Notes: generated from the letters alone by a model not told the origin. A stretch of 64,000 nucleotides of DNA from Enterobacter cloacae (GCF_013375935.1 NZ_CP056117.1:372001-436000); one strand, 5' to 3'. Shown: positions 24,450-34,600, counted from the stretch's first letter. Numbers and translations are program-made.

Positions 24450-26540
24450 TCAGAACGTCCAGGAAACGCTGCCCACAATGCTGCGTTCTGCGCCAAAGTA
24501 GCAGTACGAAAGCGAGTTACACGCCGCCACGTAGCTTTTGTCCGTGAGGTTATTGACGTTCAGCTGCGCGCTCACGCCCTTCAGCCCCACCTTCGACAGA
24601 TCGTAGCCCACCACCATATCCACCAGCGTATAGGACGGCAGCGTGTGGGTGTTCTGGCGATCGCTGGTAATACCGTTTACGTAGCGCACGCCGGAGCCGA
24701 CGGTCAGGCCGTCCAGCGGACCGGTTTTAACGTCGTAGCTCAGCCAGGCGGAGGCCATATTGCGCGGGGCATAGACGGCGCGCTTGCCCTCCTCTTCCGG
24801 GCTGCTCTTCTTATAGCGAATATCGGTATACGTATACGCCGCCTGCACGCGCAGGCTGTCGGTTAGCTGGCCAATCGCCTCCAGCTCAACGCCTTCGGAT
24901 TCGATTTCACCGATGGAACGATACGGATCGGTCGGCTCCTCTTTGGTGGCGATGTTCTTCTGGTTGATGCGGAACACCGAGGCACTGAACTGGCTGTTCA
25001 TCCCCTCCGGCTCGTACTTGACGCCCGCTTCCCACTGCCTGCCCTTCATCGGATCAAGGATCTTACCCTGCTCGTCGGCAAAGCTGGTCGGCGTAAAGGC
25101 GGTAGAGTAGCTCACGTACGGCGCAACGCCGTTATCAAACAGATACAGCAGCGCCGCGCGGCTGCTGAAGTTGTTCTTGTCCAGATCGCTGCGGGTATGG
25201 TTGAAGTTGTCGATATTCGACACGCTCACCTGGTCGTACCGTCCGCCCAGCGTCAGGCGCCAGCGGTCAATGGACATCTGATCCTGAAGGTAGTACCCGG
25301 TCTGGCGCAGCTTGTGCTTTTCCCGGCTGTACTGGGTGATGTAGTCGGGCTTCGCGCCGTACGCCGGATGGAAGGCGTCGATCGGCGGGAAGCCGCCGTA
25401 GTAGCCCGTCACGTTGTTGGTGCGATCCTGATAATCCATGCCGATCAGCACCCGATGGTTCACCGCCCCGGTGTCGAAGCTGCCGTCCACCTGGTTATCC
25501 AGGGTGATGGCGTTCATCTTCTCGTCAGAGCCGGAGTAGCCCCGGTTCAGTTCGCTGTCGTTCAGCCAGCCCGCGGCATACACCTGATTCAGCTCCACTT
25601 TGGTATGCAGGTAGCGCAGCTTCTGGCGCACTGACCAGCCGCTATCGAACATATGCTCGAAGTTGTAGCCCACCATATTCTCGCGGCGATCGTATTTGTC
25701 GTAATCGTCTTCCCCTTCATAGAAGGTGTTGGCGATCTTCCTGCCATGGTGCGGCACGACGGTGCCTTCATACGGCAGACCGGAGTGGCTACCGCCCTCC
25801 GGATCCCGGTGCAGGTAGGCCATCAAATCCAGACGGGTGCTGTCGGTGATGCGCCAGGTCAGGCTCGGCATCAGCGCGTAACGCTCCTCCTTCAGCGGGT
25901 CGAACTGGGAATCGGCGTAGCGGGTCATGCCGCTGAGGCGCGCCGCCACGCGGTCGTTATCGTCCAGCGGGCCGGTGACGTCAAACATCGCCCCGCGCTG
26001 GTCGTTATTCCCGGCAAAGAGCTTGATCTCCCCGCCCGGATCGAACGACGGCTTACGGGAGGTCAGCGCCACGATCCCGCCGGGGGATGAACGGCCATAC
26101 AGCACGGAGGCCGGGCCGCGGACCACCTCAACGTTTTCCAGGAACCACGGATCGACCACCAGCGAGCTGTGGGAATTGGTGTCCCCCATCATCTTCAGGC
26201 CGTCGAGGTAGATATTATCCAGGCTGCCGTCAGAGAAGCCGCGCAGCACGATGTAGTCGAAGCGGTTTGAGGCCCCAATCTGGTTGCTGTACACGCCCGG
26301 CGTATAGCTCACCGCCTGACGCACGCTGGTGGCCCCCTGCTCTTCAAACTGCTCGCGGGTGACGACAGAGACCGACTGCGGGGTTTCAATATCCGGCGTT
26401 TCAATTTTGGTGGCGGCTGACTGCATCTGCGAGGTAACCACAACGGTTTCGGTTTTTTGGGCATCCTGTGCCAGCAAAGGAAAAGCGACGCTACCGGTAA
26501 CCCATCCCACCAGCAGTGCCAGACGCGACTTAGCAAACAT
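24450..26540 (-). CDS. foxA: TonB-dependent siderophore receptor, FoxA-like (ferrioxamine type)
   Basis: This 696-residue outer-membrane receptor has a signal peptide ending FPLLA-QDA, a TonB box region (TETVVVTSQ), an N-terminal plug (QSVSVVTREQFEEQGATSVR; LRGFSDGSLDNIYLDGLKMM; VVRGPASVLYGRSSPGGIVA), a 22-strand barrel and a terminal aromatic F (SVSWTF). Plug and C-terminal motifs (LNVNNLTDKSYVAACNSLSYCYFGAERS, with a conserved Cys pair) closely follow Yersinia FoxA, so ferrioxamine/hydroxamate uptake is the best guess. ATG 26540 has AGGA upstream. A Fur-box match lies at 26567-26585 and an AraC-type regulator gene is just upstream. Confidence 0.82.
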   Translation of the reverse strand: MFAKSRLALLVGWVTGSVAFPLLAQDAQKTETVVVTSQMQSAATKIETPDIETPQSVSVVTREQFEEQGATSVRQAVSYTPGVYSNQIGASNRFDYIVLRGFSDGSLDNIYLDGLKMMGDTNSHSSLVVDPWFLENVEVVRGPASVLYGRSSPGGIVALTSRKPSFDPGGEIKLFAGNNDQRGAMFDVTGPLDDNDRVAARLSGMTRYADSQFDPLKEERYALMPSLTWRITDSTRLDLMAYLHRDPEGGSHSGLPYEGTVVPHHGRKIANTFYEGEDDYDKYDRRENMVGYNFEHMFDSGWSVRQKLRYLHTKVELNQVYAAGWLNDSELNRGYSGSDEKMNAITLDNQVDGSFDTGAVNHRVLIGMDYQDRTNNVTGYYGGFPPIDAFHPAYGAKPDYITQYSREKHKLRQTGYYLQDQMSIDRWRLTLGGRYDQVSVSNIDNFNHTRSDLDKNNFSSRAALLYLFDNGVAPYVSYSTAFTPTSFADEQGKILDPMKGRQWEAGVKYEPEGMNSQFSASVFRINQKNIATKEEPTDPYRSIGEIESEGVELEAIGQLTDSLRVQAAYTYTDIRYKKSSPEEEGKRAVYAPRNMASAWLSYDVKTGPLDGLTVGSGVRYVNGITSDRQNTHTLPSYTLVDMVVGYDLSKVGLKGVSAQLNVNNLTDKSYVAACNSLSYCYFGAERSIVGSVSWTF

Positions 26541-26566
26541 GATCCTCTCCAAAGGCATTTCTTATT

Positions 26567-26585
26567 GTTAATAAGAATTATTACC
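26567..26585. promoter_or_regulatory. Fur box upstream of the siderophore receptor
   Basis: GTTAATAAGAATTATTACC matches 14 of 19 positions of the Fur consensus GATAATGATAATCATTATC and lies 27 bases upstream of the receptor start codon. This is the expected site for iron repression. Confidence 0.6.
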
Positions 26586-26679
26586 TTTTTCATTCCGCAA
26601 ACAGCTATGCGCGCCGCCAGGTTTCGTATGCGCGATGGCAAACCGCACGGATCGCGTTCGCAGGAACAGAAAAAATGGG

Positions 26680-27630
26680 TTAGCGCGGCTGGCGCACTTC
26701 GCCGGGAGAGACGCCGTAGCGGCGACGAAACGCGGTCGAGAAATTGGTGGCATGCTGGTAGCCGGACATCCACGCCGCCTGCTGCACGCTGTAGCCTTCA
26801 AGAAGGTAGCGGCGCGCCAGCGAAAGGCGGCAGTCGCGCAGATAATCAAATACCGTACAGCCGTAGCGCTGACGAAACTTGCTGCGCAGGCTGCTCTGGC
26901 TCATTGCCGCGAGGGCGGCCAGTTCGGCAAGGGTGTGATTCAGTTCGGGCGACTGTTCCAGCATGCTCCGCACGCGTTCCAGACGCGCATGCTCTGGCCG
27001 GCACAGGCCATGCTGCTGGCGCTGGCTCAGGCCATGTCCCAGCAGCTGATACATCAGCCCTTCCAGAAGCAGCCTTCGGGAGAGCGCACTTACCCCCTGC
27101 CGTTGCGCATGCTCAATGCCGGAAAGCACGTGGTCCGGAACCTGCCAGATAAACCCCGGTATCTTCTGGTTTTGCCATTCCAGAAGCAGCGACTCCAGCA
27201 GGCCTTCACGTCTGGCATCGGAAGGGTAGACGCCGAACGACAGCGTCTTCAGGGTGCAGTCGGCATCGTGTCGCGCGCCCATCACCTGCTCTTCGCTGAG
27301 GCGGGCGCTGAACGCCATCCCGGATCGCACCACGTATTCATCATCCCCGAGCGTGAGCGTGACGCATCCCTCCAGCACCACCAGCATATAGAGCGGGCTG
27401 CTGTGGCGGGAGGTGGTTTCGTAGGGCTGCAGTACGTGAACGTCGGAATGGGTCAGGGAAATCCCTGAAGAGAGCGTCATCTCCTCCACATCGCCGCGGA
27501 GCACCGGGCTGGTGGCCTGCGTCTCCTTGAGCTGCGGGAAATGGTAGTCGATGCCGTAGCGCTCGCCAAATACCTGAAAATCCGCCACAAGGTAAAGGCG
27601 TTTCGCTGGGGTATTTGCATTCTGGCGCAT
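26680..27630 (-). CDS. AraC family regulator, FoxR/PchR/YbtA type
   Basis: This is a 316-residue regulator with an N-terminal ligand-binding part (SGISLTHSDVHVLQPYETTS) and a C-terminal AraC domain (LAELAALAAMSQSSLRSKFRQ RYGCTVFDYLRD; VQQAAWMSGYQHATNFSTAF RRRYGVSPGEV) of the siderophore-sensing type. It lies directly upstream of and co-directional with the FoxA-like receptor gene, so it probably activates the receptor when the ferri-siderophore is present. Confidence 0.82.
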   Translation of the reverse strand: MRQNANTPAKRLYLVADFQVFGERYGIDYHFPQLKETQATSPVLRGDVEEMTLSSGISLTHSDVHVLQPYETTSRHSSPLYMLVVLEGCVTLTLGDDEYVVRSGMAFSARLSEEQVMGARHDADCTLKTLSFGVYPSDARREGLLESLLLEWQNQKIPGFIWQVPDHVLSGIEHAQRQGVSALSRRLLLEGLMYQLLGHGLSQRQQHGLCRPEHARLERVRSMLEQSPELNHTLAELAALAAMSQSSLRSKFRQRYGCTVFDYLRDCRLSLARRYLLEGYSVQQAAWMSGYQHATNFSTAFRRRYGVSPGEVRQPR

Positions 27631-27729
27631 CGTGAGGAGCCTGCATCGGATAAAAGACGAAGGGAAACAGTACCATTCATTTATCGTGGCGGCAATGCGG
27701 CGTTTTTAATGCGGGTTTAATAGCACAAA

Positions 27730-27749
27730 GCCCCGGCCTGAGCCGGAGC
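27730..27749 (-). terminator. Hairpin downstream of the DUF2171 gene
   Basis: GCTCCGGC and GCCGGGGC (minus-strand sense, 27749-27730) pair around TCAG and are followed by TTTG. It is a short terminator-like structure. Confidence 0.45.
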
Positions 27750-27780
27750 CTGATAATATATTTTCAGGAAAGAAATATAT

Positions 27781-28014
27781 TTATGCTTCCTGCCATTCAG
27801 CAAAGACCGCGTTATGGTCTTTGGTCAGAATAACTTTATTATCATCCACTTTGTCGACCCAGCCGAGCGGAATATAGTGATGCTTGCCGCCGGATTCAGG
27901 ATCGCTTTTCGCAAGCTTAATGCGCTCGCCGTCCAGATGGTCCACAACGCCGACATGCGTACCGCAGCTGGCTACAACCTGGGTATGATCCTTAATTGCG
28001 CTTTTATCTACCAT
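27781..28014 (-). CDS. DUF2171 domain protein
   Basis: This 77-residue soluble PRC-barrel-like protein carries the DUF2171 pattern VDHLDGERIKLAKSDPESGG KHHYIPLGWVDKVDDNKVIL. Start 28014 has AGGAG 9 bases upstream; an upstream extension of the frame has no ribosome site. Such proteins are often stress-induced in enterics, but function is unknown. It is divergent from the small ORF at 28243. Confidence 0.82.
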   Translation of the reverse strand: MVDKSAIKDHTQVVASCGTHVGVVDHLDGERIKLAKSDPESGGKHHYIPLGWVDKVDDNKVILTKDHNAVFAEWQEA

Positions 28015-28242
28015 GTTGATTCTCCTGTTTCGGTTATATGGCTGTTGCACGTCATTAACTGTAGCGTATAAAAATCTGCTTGCGGCCTGTATTAGCATTT
28101 TGAAACATCATTGACATAATCACTTATTCAGTCTATTTGGCGATTCCTATTTACACTGTTCCTGATAAGAATTAGATGAATTATTTCCAGCTCGTTATTT
28201 CTCTTTCATAATTTAATTAACGCAAACCACGAGGAGGCATTT

Positions 28243-28428
28243 ATGGCGATTCGTAATAATCGGGCTGAAATTTCACAGGCCCTTGGTGAAGCGGTATTAG
28301 ATATTGTCCAAAAAGGGCATGAAGTGTCGCGGGAAAATCTGGCGCAGGCGATGAAGATCAAAGCCGAAAAAGAACGCGATGATGAACGGCTTCTGAACTA
28401 CTGGAAAGCCTGCAATATGCTGGTCTGA
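28243..28428 (+). CDS. Small protein, possibly YmgB/AriR-like
   Basis: This 61-residue acidic/basic helical protein starts MAIRNNRAEISQALGEAVLD and is preceded by a strong GAGGAGG ribosome site at 28231-28237. The stretch LGEAVLDIVQKGHEVSRENL vaguely resembles the AriR/YmgB biofilm and acid-resistance family, but the match is weak. No membrane segment or signal peptide is present. A perfect 12-bp hairpin follows the gene. Confidence 0.6.
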   Translation: MAIRNNRAEISQALGEAVLDIVQKGHEVSRENLAQAMKIKAEKERDDERLLNYWKACNMLV

Positions 28429-28433
28429 ACAAC

Positions 28434-28460
28434 GCGGCGTTTAGCCTGGCTAAACGCCGC
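28434..28460. terminator. Perfect 12-bp hairpin between convergent genes
   Basis: GCGGCGTTTAGC (28434-28445) and GCTAAACGCCGC (28449-28460) flank a 3-base loop between the small ORF and roxA. No T run follows on either strand, so it may protect 3' ends rather than terminate by itself. Confidence 0.5.
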
Positions 28461-28466
28461 CCTTCG

Positions 28467-29588
28467 TCATTCGTCGAAGTACCAGTAGCCCTGGTTAATC
28501 AATCCGGTCAGCTCTTCCACAAACGCCGGATTATTCAGTGCGTCACCCAGCTCGGCCTGGCCCAGCTCGGTGTAGCGGCACAGCGCATCCGCGCCCTTCG
28601 CGTCCACTGTTTCCAGCTGCTCGCTGTTGATGAAGAAGCTGCCGTTAACGTTCAGCACGCGCAGGCCGCTCAGGCGTGACAGCGTTTCACCGCCCTGCAG
28701 CGCATCCAGCACCTCTTCCGGCGCATACGGCGGTTCAGCGGCGGCGATATCCAGCTCGTGGCGCGGCGTGGAGACGAAGCTGCCAAACCATTTCGTGAAA
28801 TCTTCCGTTTTGCCGATCGTGTCGATCATCATCTGGCGAATGCGATCCAGCTCGTACTGCTCCACGCGCCCGGGATGTTCGCGACAGGTCAGATCCGGAT
28901 CGCTGTAGTGTTCCCCGCCCAGATCGTTTTCCAGCACGTAGTCGGCGAAGCTGCTGATCAGATCCCGGCCGTTTGGCCCGCGGAAGCCGACGGAGTAATT
29001 GAGCGCGGTCTCATGGGTAAAGCCGTCGTGCGGGAATCCAGGTGGGATATAGAGGATATCGCCAGGCTCAAGATCTTCGTCGATGATCGGCTCGAACGGA
29101 TCCACGTGCAGCAGGGCCGGATGCGGGCAGAACTGGCGCATCGGCAGCTTGTCGCCCACGCGCCAGCGGCGGCTGCCCATTCCCTGAATGATAAACACAT
29201 CGTACTGATCGATATGCGGCCCTACGCCGCCGCCCGGGACGGAGAAGGAGATCATCAGATCGTCCAGACGCCAGTCCGGCAGCACGCGGAACGGGCGTAC
29301 CAGCTCCGCCGCAGGCATATGCCAGTGGTTCACCGCCTGCGCCAGCAGTGACCAGCCGGTCTCGCCGAGATGGTCAAAATGCTCAAACGGGCCGTTGCTC
29401 GCCTGCCACTTGCCGTTAGCATGGCTCACCAGGCGGCTATCCACTTCCGGCTCCATCGCCAGCCCAGCCAGCTCGTCCGGGGTAATCGGATCGACAAAAT
29501 TCGGGAAGGCATTTTTCAGCACAACGGGTTGTTTTTGCCAGTATTTCTCGAGAAACTCCGGCCAGTTCAGGTTCAGTTGATACGCCAT
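28467..29588 (-). CDS. roxA: Ribosomal protein uL16 arginine hydroxylase RoxA (JmjC)
   Basis: RoxA (YcfD) is the 2-oxoglutarate/Fe(II) oxygenase that 3-hydroxylates an arginine of ribosomal protein L16. The protein is 373 residues, exactly family length. The iron triad is visible: H125 and D127 in GVGPHIDQYDVF, H187 in IPPGFPHDGF. The C-terminal winged-helix region ends NQGYWYFDE. Start 29588 is chosen by length and homology (MAYQLNLNWPEF). It stands alone, convergent with the small ORF and co-directional with the ClpP-like gene upstream. Confidence 0.93.
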   Translation of the reverse strand: MAYQLNLNWPEFLEKYWQKQPVVLKNAFPNFVDPITPDELAGLAMEPEVDSRLVSHANGKWQASNGPFEHFDHLGETGWSLLAQAVNHWHMPAAELVRPFRVLPDWRLDDLMISFSVPGGGVGPHIDQYDVFIIQGMGSRRWRVGDKLPMRQFCPHPALLHVDPFEPIIDEDLEPGDILYIPPGFPHDGFTHETALNYSVGFRGPNGRDLISSFADYVLENDLGGEHYSDPDLTCREHPGRVEQYELDRIRQMMIDTIGKTEDFTKWFGSFVSTPRHELDIAAAEPPYAPEEVLDALQGGETLSRLSGLRVLNVNGSFFINSEQLETVDAKGADALCRYTELGQAELGDALNNPAFVEELTGLINQGYWYFDE

Positions 29589-29720
29589 GGTCAGCACCAG
29601 TGAGAGGGGAAACAGGCGCGATTATAGGCAAGAAGGCAGAGGGGGAACTTGTCGTGGGTCAAACGTGGGCGCGTAGGTCAGGTAAGGCTGCGCCCCACCC
29701 GACGCACGCGCGGGCCAAAC

Positions 29721-30323
29721 TTAGTCCAGGTTCAGCTCGTCATAATGGGTAATCAGCTTGCCGACGATGCCGTAGTCCAGCGCTTCTGCCGGAGACATCC
29801 AGAAGTTGCGGTCGGTATCTTTTTTCACTTTTTCCAGCGGCTGGCCGGTAGCGTCAGCGATCAGCTTGTTCACGCGATCCAGCATGCGGATGATCTCACG
29901 CGCTTCGATCTCAATGTCCGACGCCTGGCCGCGCACGCCGCCCAGCGGCTGGTGGATCATAAAGCGGGTATTCGGCAGAGAGTAGCGGTGCTCTTTTTTC
30001 GCCGCCAGGAAGATGGTGATCCCGGCGCTCGCCACCCAGCCGGTGCCAATCACGTGCACTTCCGGACGGATGAACTTGATGAAGTCGTGGATGGTATCGC
30101 CCGCTTCCACGTGGCCGCCCTGGCTGTTGATGTACAGCTTGATCGGATCGTTGCTCACGCTTTGCAGCAGGATCATCTGGGTGATGACCTTCTGCGCCAG
30201 CTCCTGGTTGATCTCACCGGAGATAACAATCGAACGGGACTCAAGCAGCTTTTGCTGTAGCGCGCCCGCGCCGTTTGACCCTTCCGCTTTTTCCTTGTCG
30301 CTTTCTTTCAGTGTGTAGTGCAT
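29721..30323 (-). CDS. ClpP-like serine protease (ClpP paralogue)
   Basis: This 200-residue ClpP-fold protein has all three catalytic residues in place: S99 (GTGWVASAGITIFLAAKK), H124 (RFMIHQPLGG) and D169 (VKKDTDRNFW). The oligomerisation helix and PLEKVKKDTDRNFWMSPAEA tail are typical. It diverges from housekeeping ClpP, has an unusual N-terminus (HYTLKESDKEKAEGSNGAGA) and is not linked to clpX or tig, so it is a second ClpP-type subunit. It may assemble with ClpP or alone; partner ATPase unknown. Confidence 0.82.
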   Translation of the reverse strand: MHYTLKESDKEKAEGSNGAGALQQKLLESRSIVISGEINQELAQKVITQMILLQSVSNDPIKLYINSQGGHVEAGDTIHDFIKFIRPEVHVIGTGWVASAGITIFLAAKKEHRYSLPNTRFMIHQPLGGVRGQASDIEIEAREIIRMLDRVNKLIADATGQPLEKVKKDTDRNFWMSPAEALDYGIVGKLITHYDELNLD

Positions 30324-30411
30324 TGTTATGTCCTCAGCATTTAGCGCTCAAAACCAGAGTGTAGCCTGTTTTACCGGTGAAAGTCCTCACAGACAAATAA
30401 CGAGGGATCTT

Positions 30412-30798
30412 ATGAATATTGCACACGTCGCTCTCTGGACCCGCAGCCTCGAGGCACAGGTTCAGTTCTGGGAAACGGTGTTTGGCGGCCGCAGCAATGA
30501 ACGCTACGTCAGTCAAAACCGCCCGGGGTTTGAATCCCATTTTATTACGCTGGATGACGGGCCGACCATTGAGCTGATGACGCTGCCGGATCTGCCCGGC
30601 GCGCCGGCGCACCCGGAGTTCATCGGCTGGGCGCATATCGCCATTAACGTAGGCAGCAGGGCGCAGGTGGACAGCATGGCAGAGCGGGCGCAGGCAAACG
30701 GCACGCTGCTCAGCGCCCCGCGCATGACCGGTGACGGTTTTTATGAAGCGGTGATTGCCGATCCGGACGGCAACCGCATTGAGCTGGTCGGTGCATAA
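30412..30798 (+). CDS. VOC family (glyoxalase-like) protein
   Basis: This is a 128-residue vicinal-oxygen-chelate fold protein: MNIAHVALWTRSLEAQVQFW, then GWAHIAINVGSRAQVDSMAE RA and YEAVIADPDGNRIELVGA, giving potential metal ligands H5, H76-region and E of RIELV. GAGGG precedes ATG 30412, so the longer upstream frame is rejected. The substrate is unknown; glyoxalase, isomerase or resistance roles are all possible. It is divergent from the ClpP-like gene. Confidence 0.8.
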   Translation: MNIAHVALWTRSLEAQVQFWETVFGGRSNERYVSQNRPGFESHFITLDDGPTIELMTLPDLPGAPAHPEFIGWAHIAINVGSRAQVDSMAERAQANGTLLSAPRMTGDGFYEAVIADPDGNRIELVGA

Positions 30799-30852
30799 AA
30801 TCAGCGTTTCGTTCCTTAACCGCCCCGCCATGGCTCGCTATACTTCATATGG

Positions 30853-30888
30853 TTATCATATTGTTAAATGATAATGATATTTAATGTG
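30853..30888. promoter_or_regulatory. Fur-like AT-rich palindrome upstream of the FixJ-type regulator
   Basis: TTATCAT (30853-30859) and ATGATAA (30868-30874) form an inverted repeat. GATAATGATATTTAATGTG (30870-30888) matches the Fur consensus at 14 of 19 positions. It could be an iron-responsive operator for the regulator gene at 30980; this is inference. Confidence 0.35.
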
Positions 30889-30979
30889 TTAAGATGAAAG
30901 TCAGCATAAACAGTCTCTTACGCAAACGTCGGGGGCTGTTTTTATTCTCGATGATTTACTGATCGCACCGGGGCGGTGA

Positions 30980-31597
30980 ATGGAACACATTGTTTATGTG
31001 GTTGATGACGATGACACTGTCAGGCAGTCCGTGGTCGGGCTGCTGGAATCAGCAGATTTACGCGCCCTTGGCTTCTCTTCCGCAGAAGCCTTCCTGAACC
31101 ATCCCTTTGAGGAGCTGCCCTCCTGCGTGATCCTGGACATGCAGATGCCAACAATCACCGGGTTTGACGTGGCGGACGCGCTGAAGGCCAGCGGGCGGGA
31201 AATACCGATTATCTTTCTCACCGGCCACGGCACCATTCCGATGTCCGTCCGGGCGATCAAAGGCGGGGCCTACGAGTTTCTCACCAAGCCCGTTGAGTCC
31301 GGCGCGCTGATTGATTCCATCGAATCCGCGCTCAGGCTGGCGGAACACAACGCCGTGCGCAACAAAGAGCATTTCGCCCTGAAGCAGCGGCACAGCTCCC
31401 TCACCCCGCGCGAACACGAGGTGCTGACGCTTGCGATTAGCGGCATGCTTAACAAGCAGATTGCCGCCGAGCTTGGCGTCAGTGAGATCACGGTTAAGGT
31501 CCATCGCCGCCGGGTGATGGAGAAGATGCAGGTGCGATCCGTCGCGGAGCTGGTCAGGGCCGTTGAGCGCCTGACCAAGGGCCAGCCGACGGAATAG
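30980..31597 (+). CDS. FixJ-type response regulator (receiver plus LuxR HTH)
   Basis: This is a 205-residue two-component regulator. The receiver domain has acidic residues YVVDDDDTVRQ, phospho-acceptor D53 (CVILDMQMP), T81 (FLTGHG) and K103 (FLTKP); the LuxR-type HTH is SLTPREHEVLTLAISGMLNK QIAAELGVSEITVKVHRRRVME. It ends 3 bases before the convergent stop of the giant histidine kinase gene, whose FixL/TodS-like kinase domain is its natural partner. Likely target: the divergent operons around 38.8-39.0 kb, where a cluster of repeats lies (inference). Confidence 0.9.
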   Translation: MEHIVYVVDDDDTVRQSVVGLLESADLRALGFSSAEAFLNHPFEELPSCVILDMQMPTITGFDVADALKASGREIPIIFLTGHGTIPMSVRAIKGGAYEFLTKPVESGALIDSIESALRLAEHNAVRNKEHFALKQRHSSLTPREHEVLTLAISGMLNKQIAAELGVSEITVKVHRRRVMEKMQVRSVAELVRAVERLTKGQPTE

Positions 31598-31600
31598 CCG

Positions 31601-34600
31601 CTACGCCTCCTGCGCGGCAAGCGGCAGCGTAAAGGCAAACACGGTGCCGTGCGGCTCCCGCCGACGCGCGCTCAGCTTCCCGCAGTGGCGCTCAATGATG
31701 CTGGCGCTGATGGTCAGCCCCATCCCCATGCCCTGCGCTTTGGTGGAATAGAACGAGTCAAAGATCTTCTCCAGCCGCTCGGGCTCAATACCGCTGCCGG
31801 TATCCGCTATTTCCACGAGCACCCTCCCCTCCGCATTGCCGGTAGCGATGGCGATGGTGCAAGGGCGATCTTTCACCTCGGCCATCGCTTCTACCGCATT
31901 CATCACCAGGTTAAGCAGCACCTGCTGGATCTGCACGCTGTCGCCGGTGATAAAGCTGCCCTGCGCCTGCAAAAGGTAATCAACGCTAATGTGTCGCTGC
32001 TCAAGCTCGCTGCGCGACAGCGCGATGATGTGGTGGATCAGGTAGTGCAGATCGATGCGCGAGAAGGTCGGATCCTGCTTGCGCGTCAGGGACTGGATGC
32101 TGCGGATGATCTCCCCCGCCCGCGCCCCTTCCGCGGCGATCTCCTCCAGCCCTTCGCGGACCTTATCCAGCCGGGCGGGCTCCCGGTTGAGCCAGCGCAG
32201 GCTCGCCCCGGCGTTCGAGACGATCGACATCAGCGGCTGGTTGATCTCATGGGCAATGGAAGAGGTCAATTGCCCGACGGTGGTCGCCCGGGACACCCGC
32301 GCCAGATCCGCCTGCGCCACCCGCATCGCATCCTCCGCGGCGCGCTGGCTGGTGATGTCGGTGATGATGCCGTAATACTCGTTCACTTCGCTGCCCACGC
32401 CCACCGGATCGCCAATCCCGAGAATATAGCGGGTGGAGCCGTCGGTACGCTTAACGCGAAACTCCGCCCGCATGGAGAGCCCGTCACGCACGCTTCCGGT
32501 GACGAGGGCGCTGATGCGGGCGTAGTCGTCCTCGTGAACGAAGGTTAAAAACTCCGCCATGGAGATCATTTTCTGCATCTCAGGCAGGCCGAGGATGCGG
32601 GCGTACTCCTCGGAGATAAACATCAGATCCTGCTCCAGCTCCCAGCGCCAGCTGCCGGTGTGGCTGATCTGCTCGCCCAGCATCAGCGAGGTCTGGCTGG
32701 ATCGCAGCTCTTTCTCTACCCGTCGGCGCTGGATGTTTTCCGCCAGCAGCTCGGCGTACAGGCGCGCCGTCTCCAGGGATACCGCGGCCTGCGCGCCCAA
32801 CAGGCTCACCACGCGGGAGTGTTCGGCGGTAAAGACCTCCGGCATCAGGCGGTTTTCCAGATAGAGCACGCCCACCAGACGCGCCTGTTTGAACATCGGA
32901 ACGCACATGACGGCCGCCCCCGAGGTCACCAGATAGGGATCCTGGCTGAAGGGGTGAAACTCCTCCGGCTTGCCGGTGCGGATCTCCTGCCCGGTGCGGA
33001 TCACCGCCGCCAGCACCGACAGCGGCATATCGGTCGCCATCGGGGCCTCCTTCAGGATCCGCACCCGTACCCCCTCGGTGCTGGTCCAGGCGCTGGCCTC
33101 GATCTCCGGGATATGGCTGTCGCTCACGCGCAGCAGCAGGCCGCGCTGTGCACCGGCCCGTTCAAGCAGCAGCGTCATCAGGTTTTCAATCAGCCGCTCA
33201 AGGTTAATTTCTTCAGACAGCGCGCGCGACGCCTTGATCACGCTTTGCAGATCGCGGATCGTCTCATTCTGCGCAAACGCCACCGTGTCGTAGGCGCTGG
33301 CCTGCGCGGAGTTCAGCAGGTGCGGGAAATCCTGCTCAAGCTGACGCACTTTTGCCTGCGCCCCGGTGCGTCCCCAGGCGGCTATCGCGCCGCGGAAGTG
33401 GGCGTCCGAGGCGGTCGGATAGCCGCAGGCAAGGGCAAAGCGCCCTGCCAGCTCGTGGGCCAGCGCGTTCAGGGGGTTAAAGCCGCCTTCCCGCGAGAGG
33501 CGCACCGCCTTCTCATACTGCTCAAGCGCAATGCTGTTCATGCCGTCCAGGCGCACGATTTCGGCATAAATCAGCGCCTCTTTATCGGCAAAGGTGCCCG
33601 GATTAATGCGCGCCCAGAGGGCGATTTTGTCGTAGTGGGCGTGAATGCTGCGGCGGTGATTTGCCGAGAAGGTCTCCGGCGTCAGCTGTCTGGAAAGCGA
33701 CAGGGCGCTGTAGAGATGGTAATCCAGCAGATGGATGTGCCCCGGCGCAGACCACGCGAACCAGCCCGCCTGCTCCAGCTCCGCCTGCGCGGCGGCATAC
33801 TCCCCGCAGGTGAAGTGCGCCATGCCGCGATACAGCCAGTACCAGAACAGCATGGTCGAGGTATGCTCCGGGGCCTGCTCCGGCGAGGCGGGGAGCAGTG
33901 CTTCAGGCAGCACCTGTGACGCGCTCCAGGTGCCGATGGTTGGCGTGCGCAGAAACTCAACGTAGCCGCGCTGGAGCATAAAAATCGTTTCCACGTCCTG
34001 GAAGTGGGTTTTACGGACAAAGGCCAGACCGCGATCGATGCTGGTCAGCACCCCGTCCAGGTGATCGCCCCGCGAGAGGAAGTTGATCACCTGGTGGCAG
34101 GCCGCAAAGCAGGCCACCGTCATATCGCCGTGGGTCACGGCGGCGGTAAAGCACGCCTTTGCACACTCGATGGTGAAGGACAGCGGCTGGGTCCAGACGC
34201 TGAGCTGGTCGAGCGGCAGCAGGGTTTTGGCTTCAAACGCATCGTAGCCGTGGCGGTTTACCAGCTCGCGGGCCAGGGTGCCGTACTGGAACCCGAGGCG
34301 GTACTCGGCGTAGCGTTGACCAATCAACACCCCAAACCAGGCCATTGCCGTGGTGGAGGCGCCGGTAATGCCGTGGTCGAGGGTCAGGTGCATCATGCGG
34401 CAGAGCAGCAAAAAGTGCAGGCGCGGGCAGATGAAGCTGGCGCAAATGCTGGCGCTGTAGAGCAGGTTCATCACCGCTTCGGTTTGCGGGTTATCCATCT
34501 GCGAGAGCTGAACAAAAAGGTTTTGCGGCGCGTCGCCCGCGCGGTTGCAGAAGCGCTCCCAGGCCTCGTCGCACTCGACGTCTTCCGGATAGTGGCTGAT

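Noticed and set aside
29665-29697. GGGCGC/GCGCCC hairpin between roxA and the ClpP-like gene
   Set aside because: Only six pairs with a long loop and weak T run; too weak to call a terminator.
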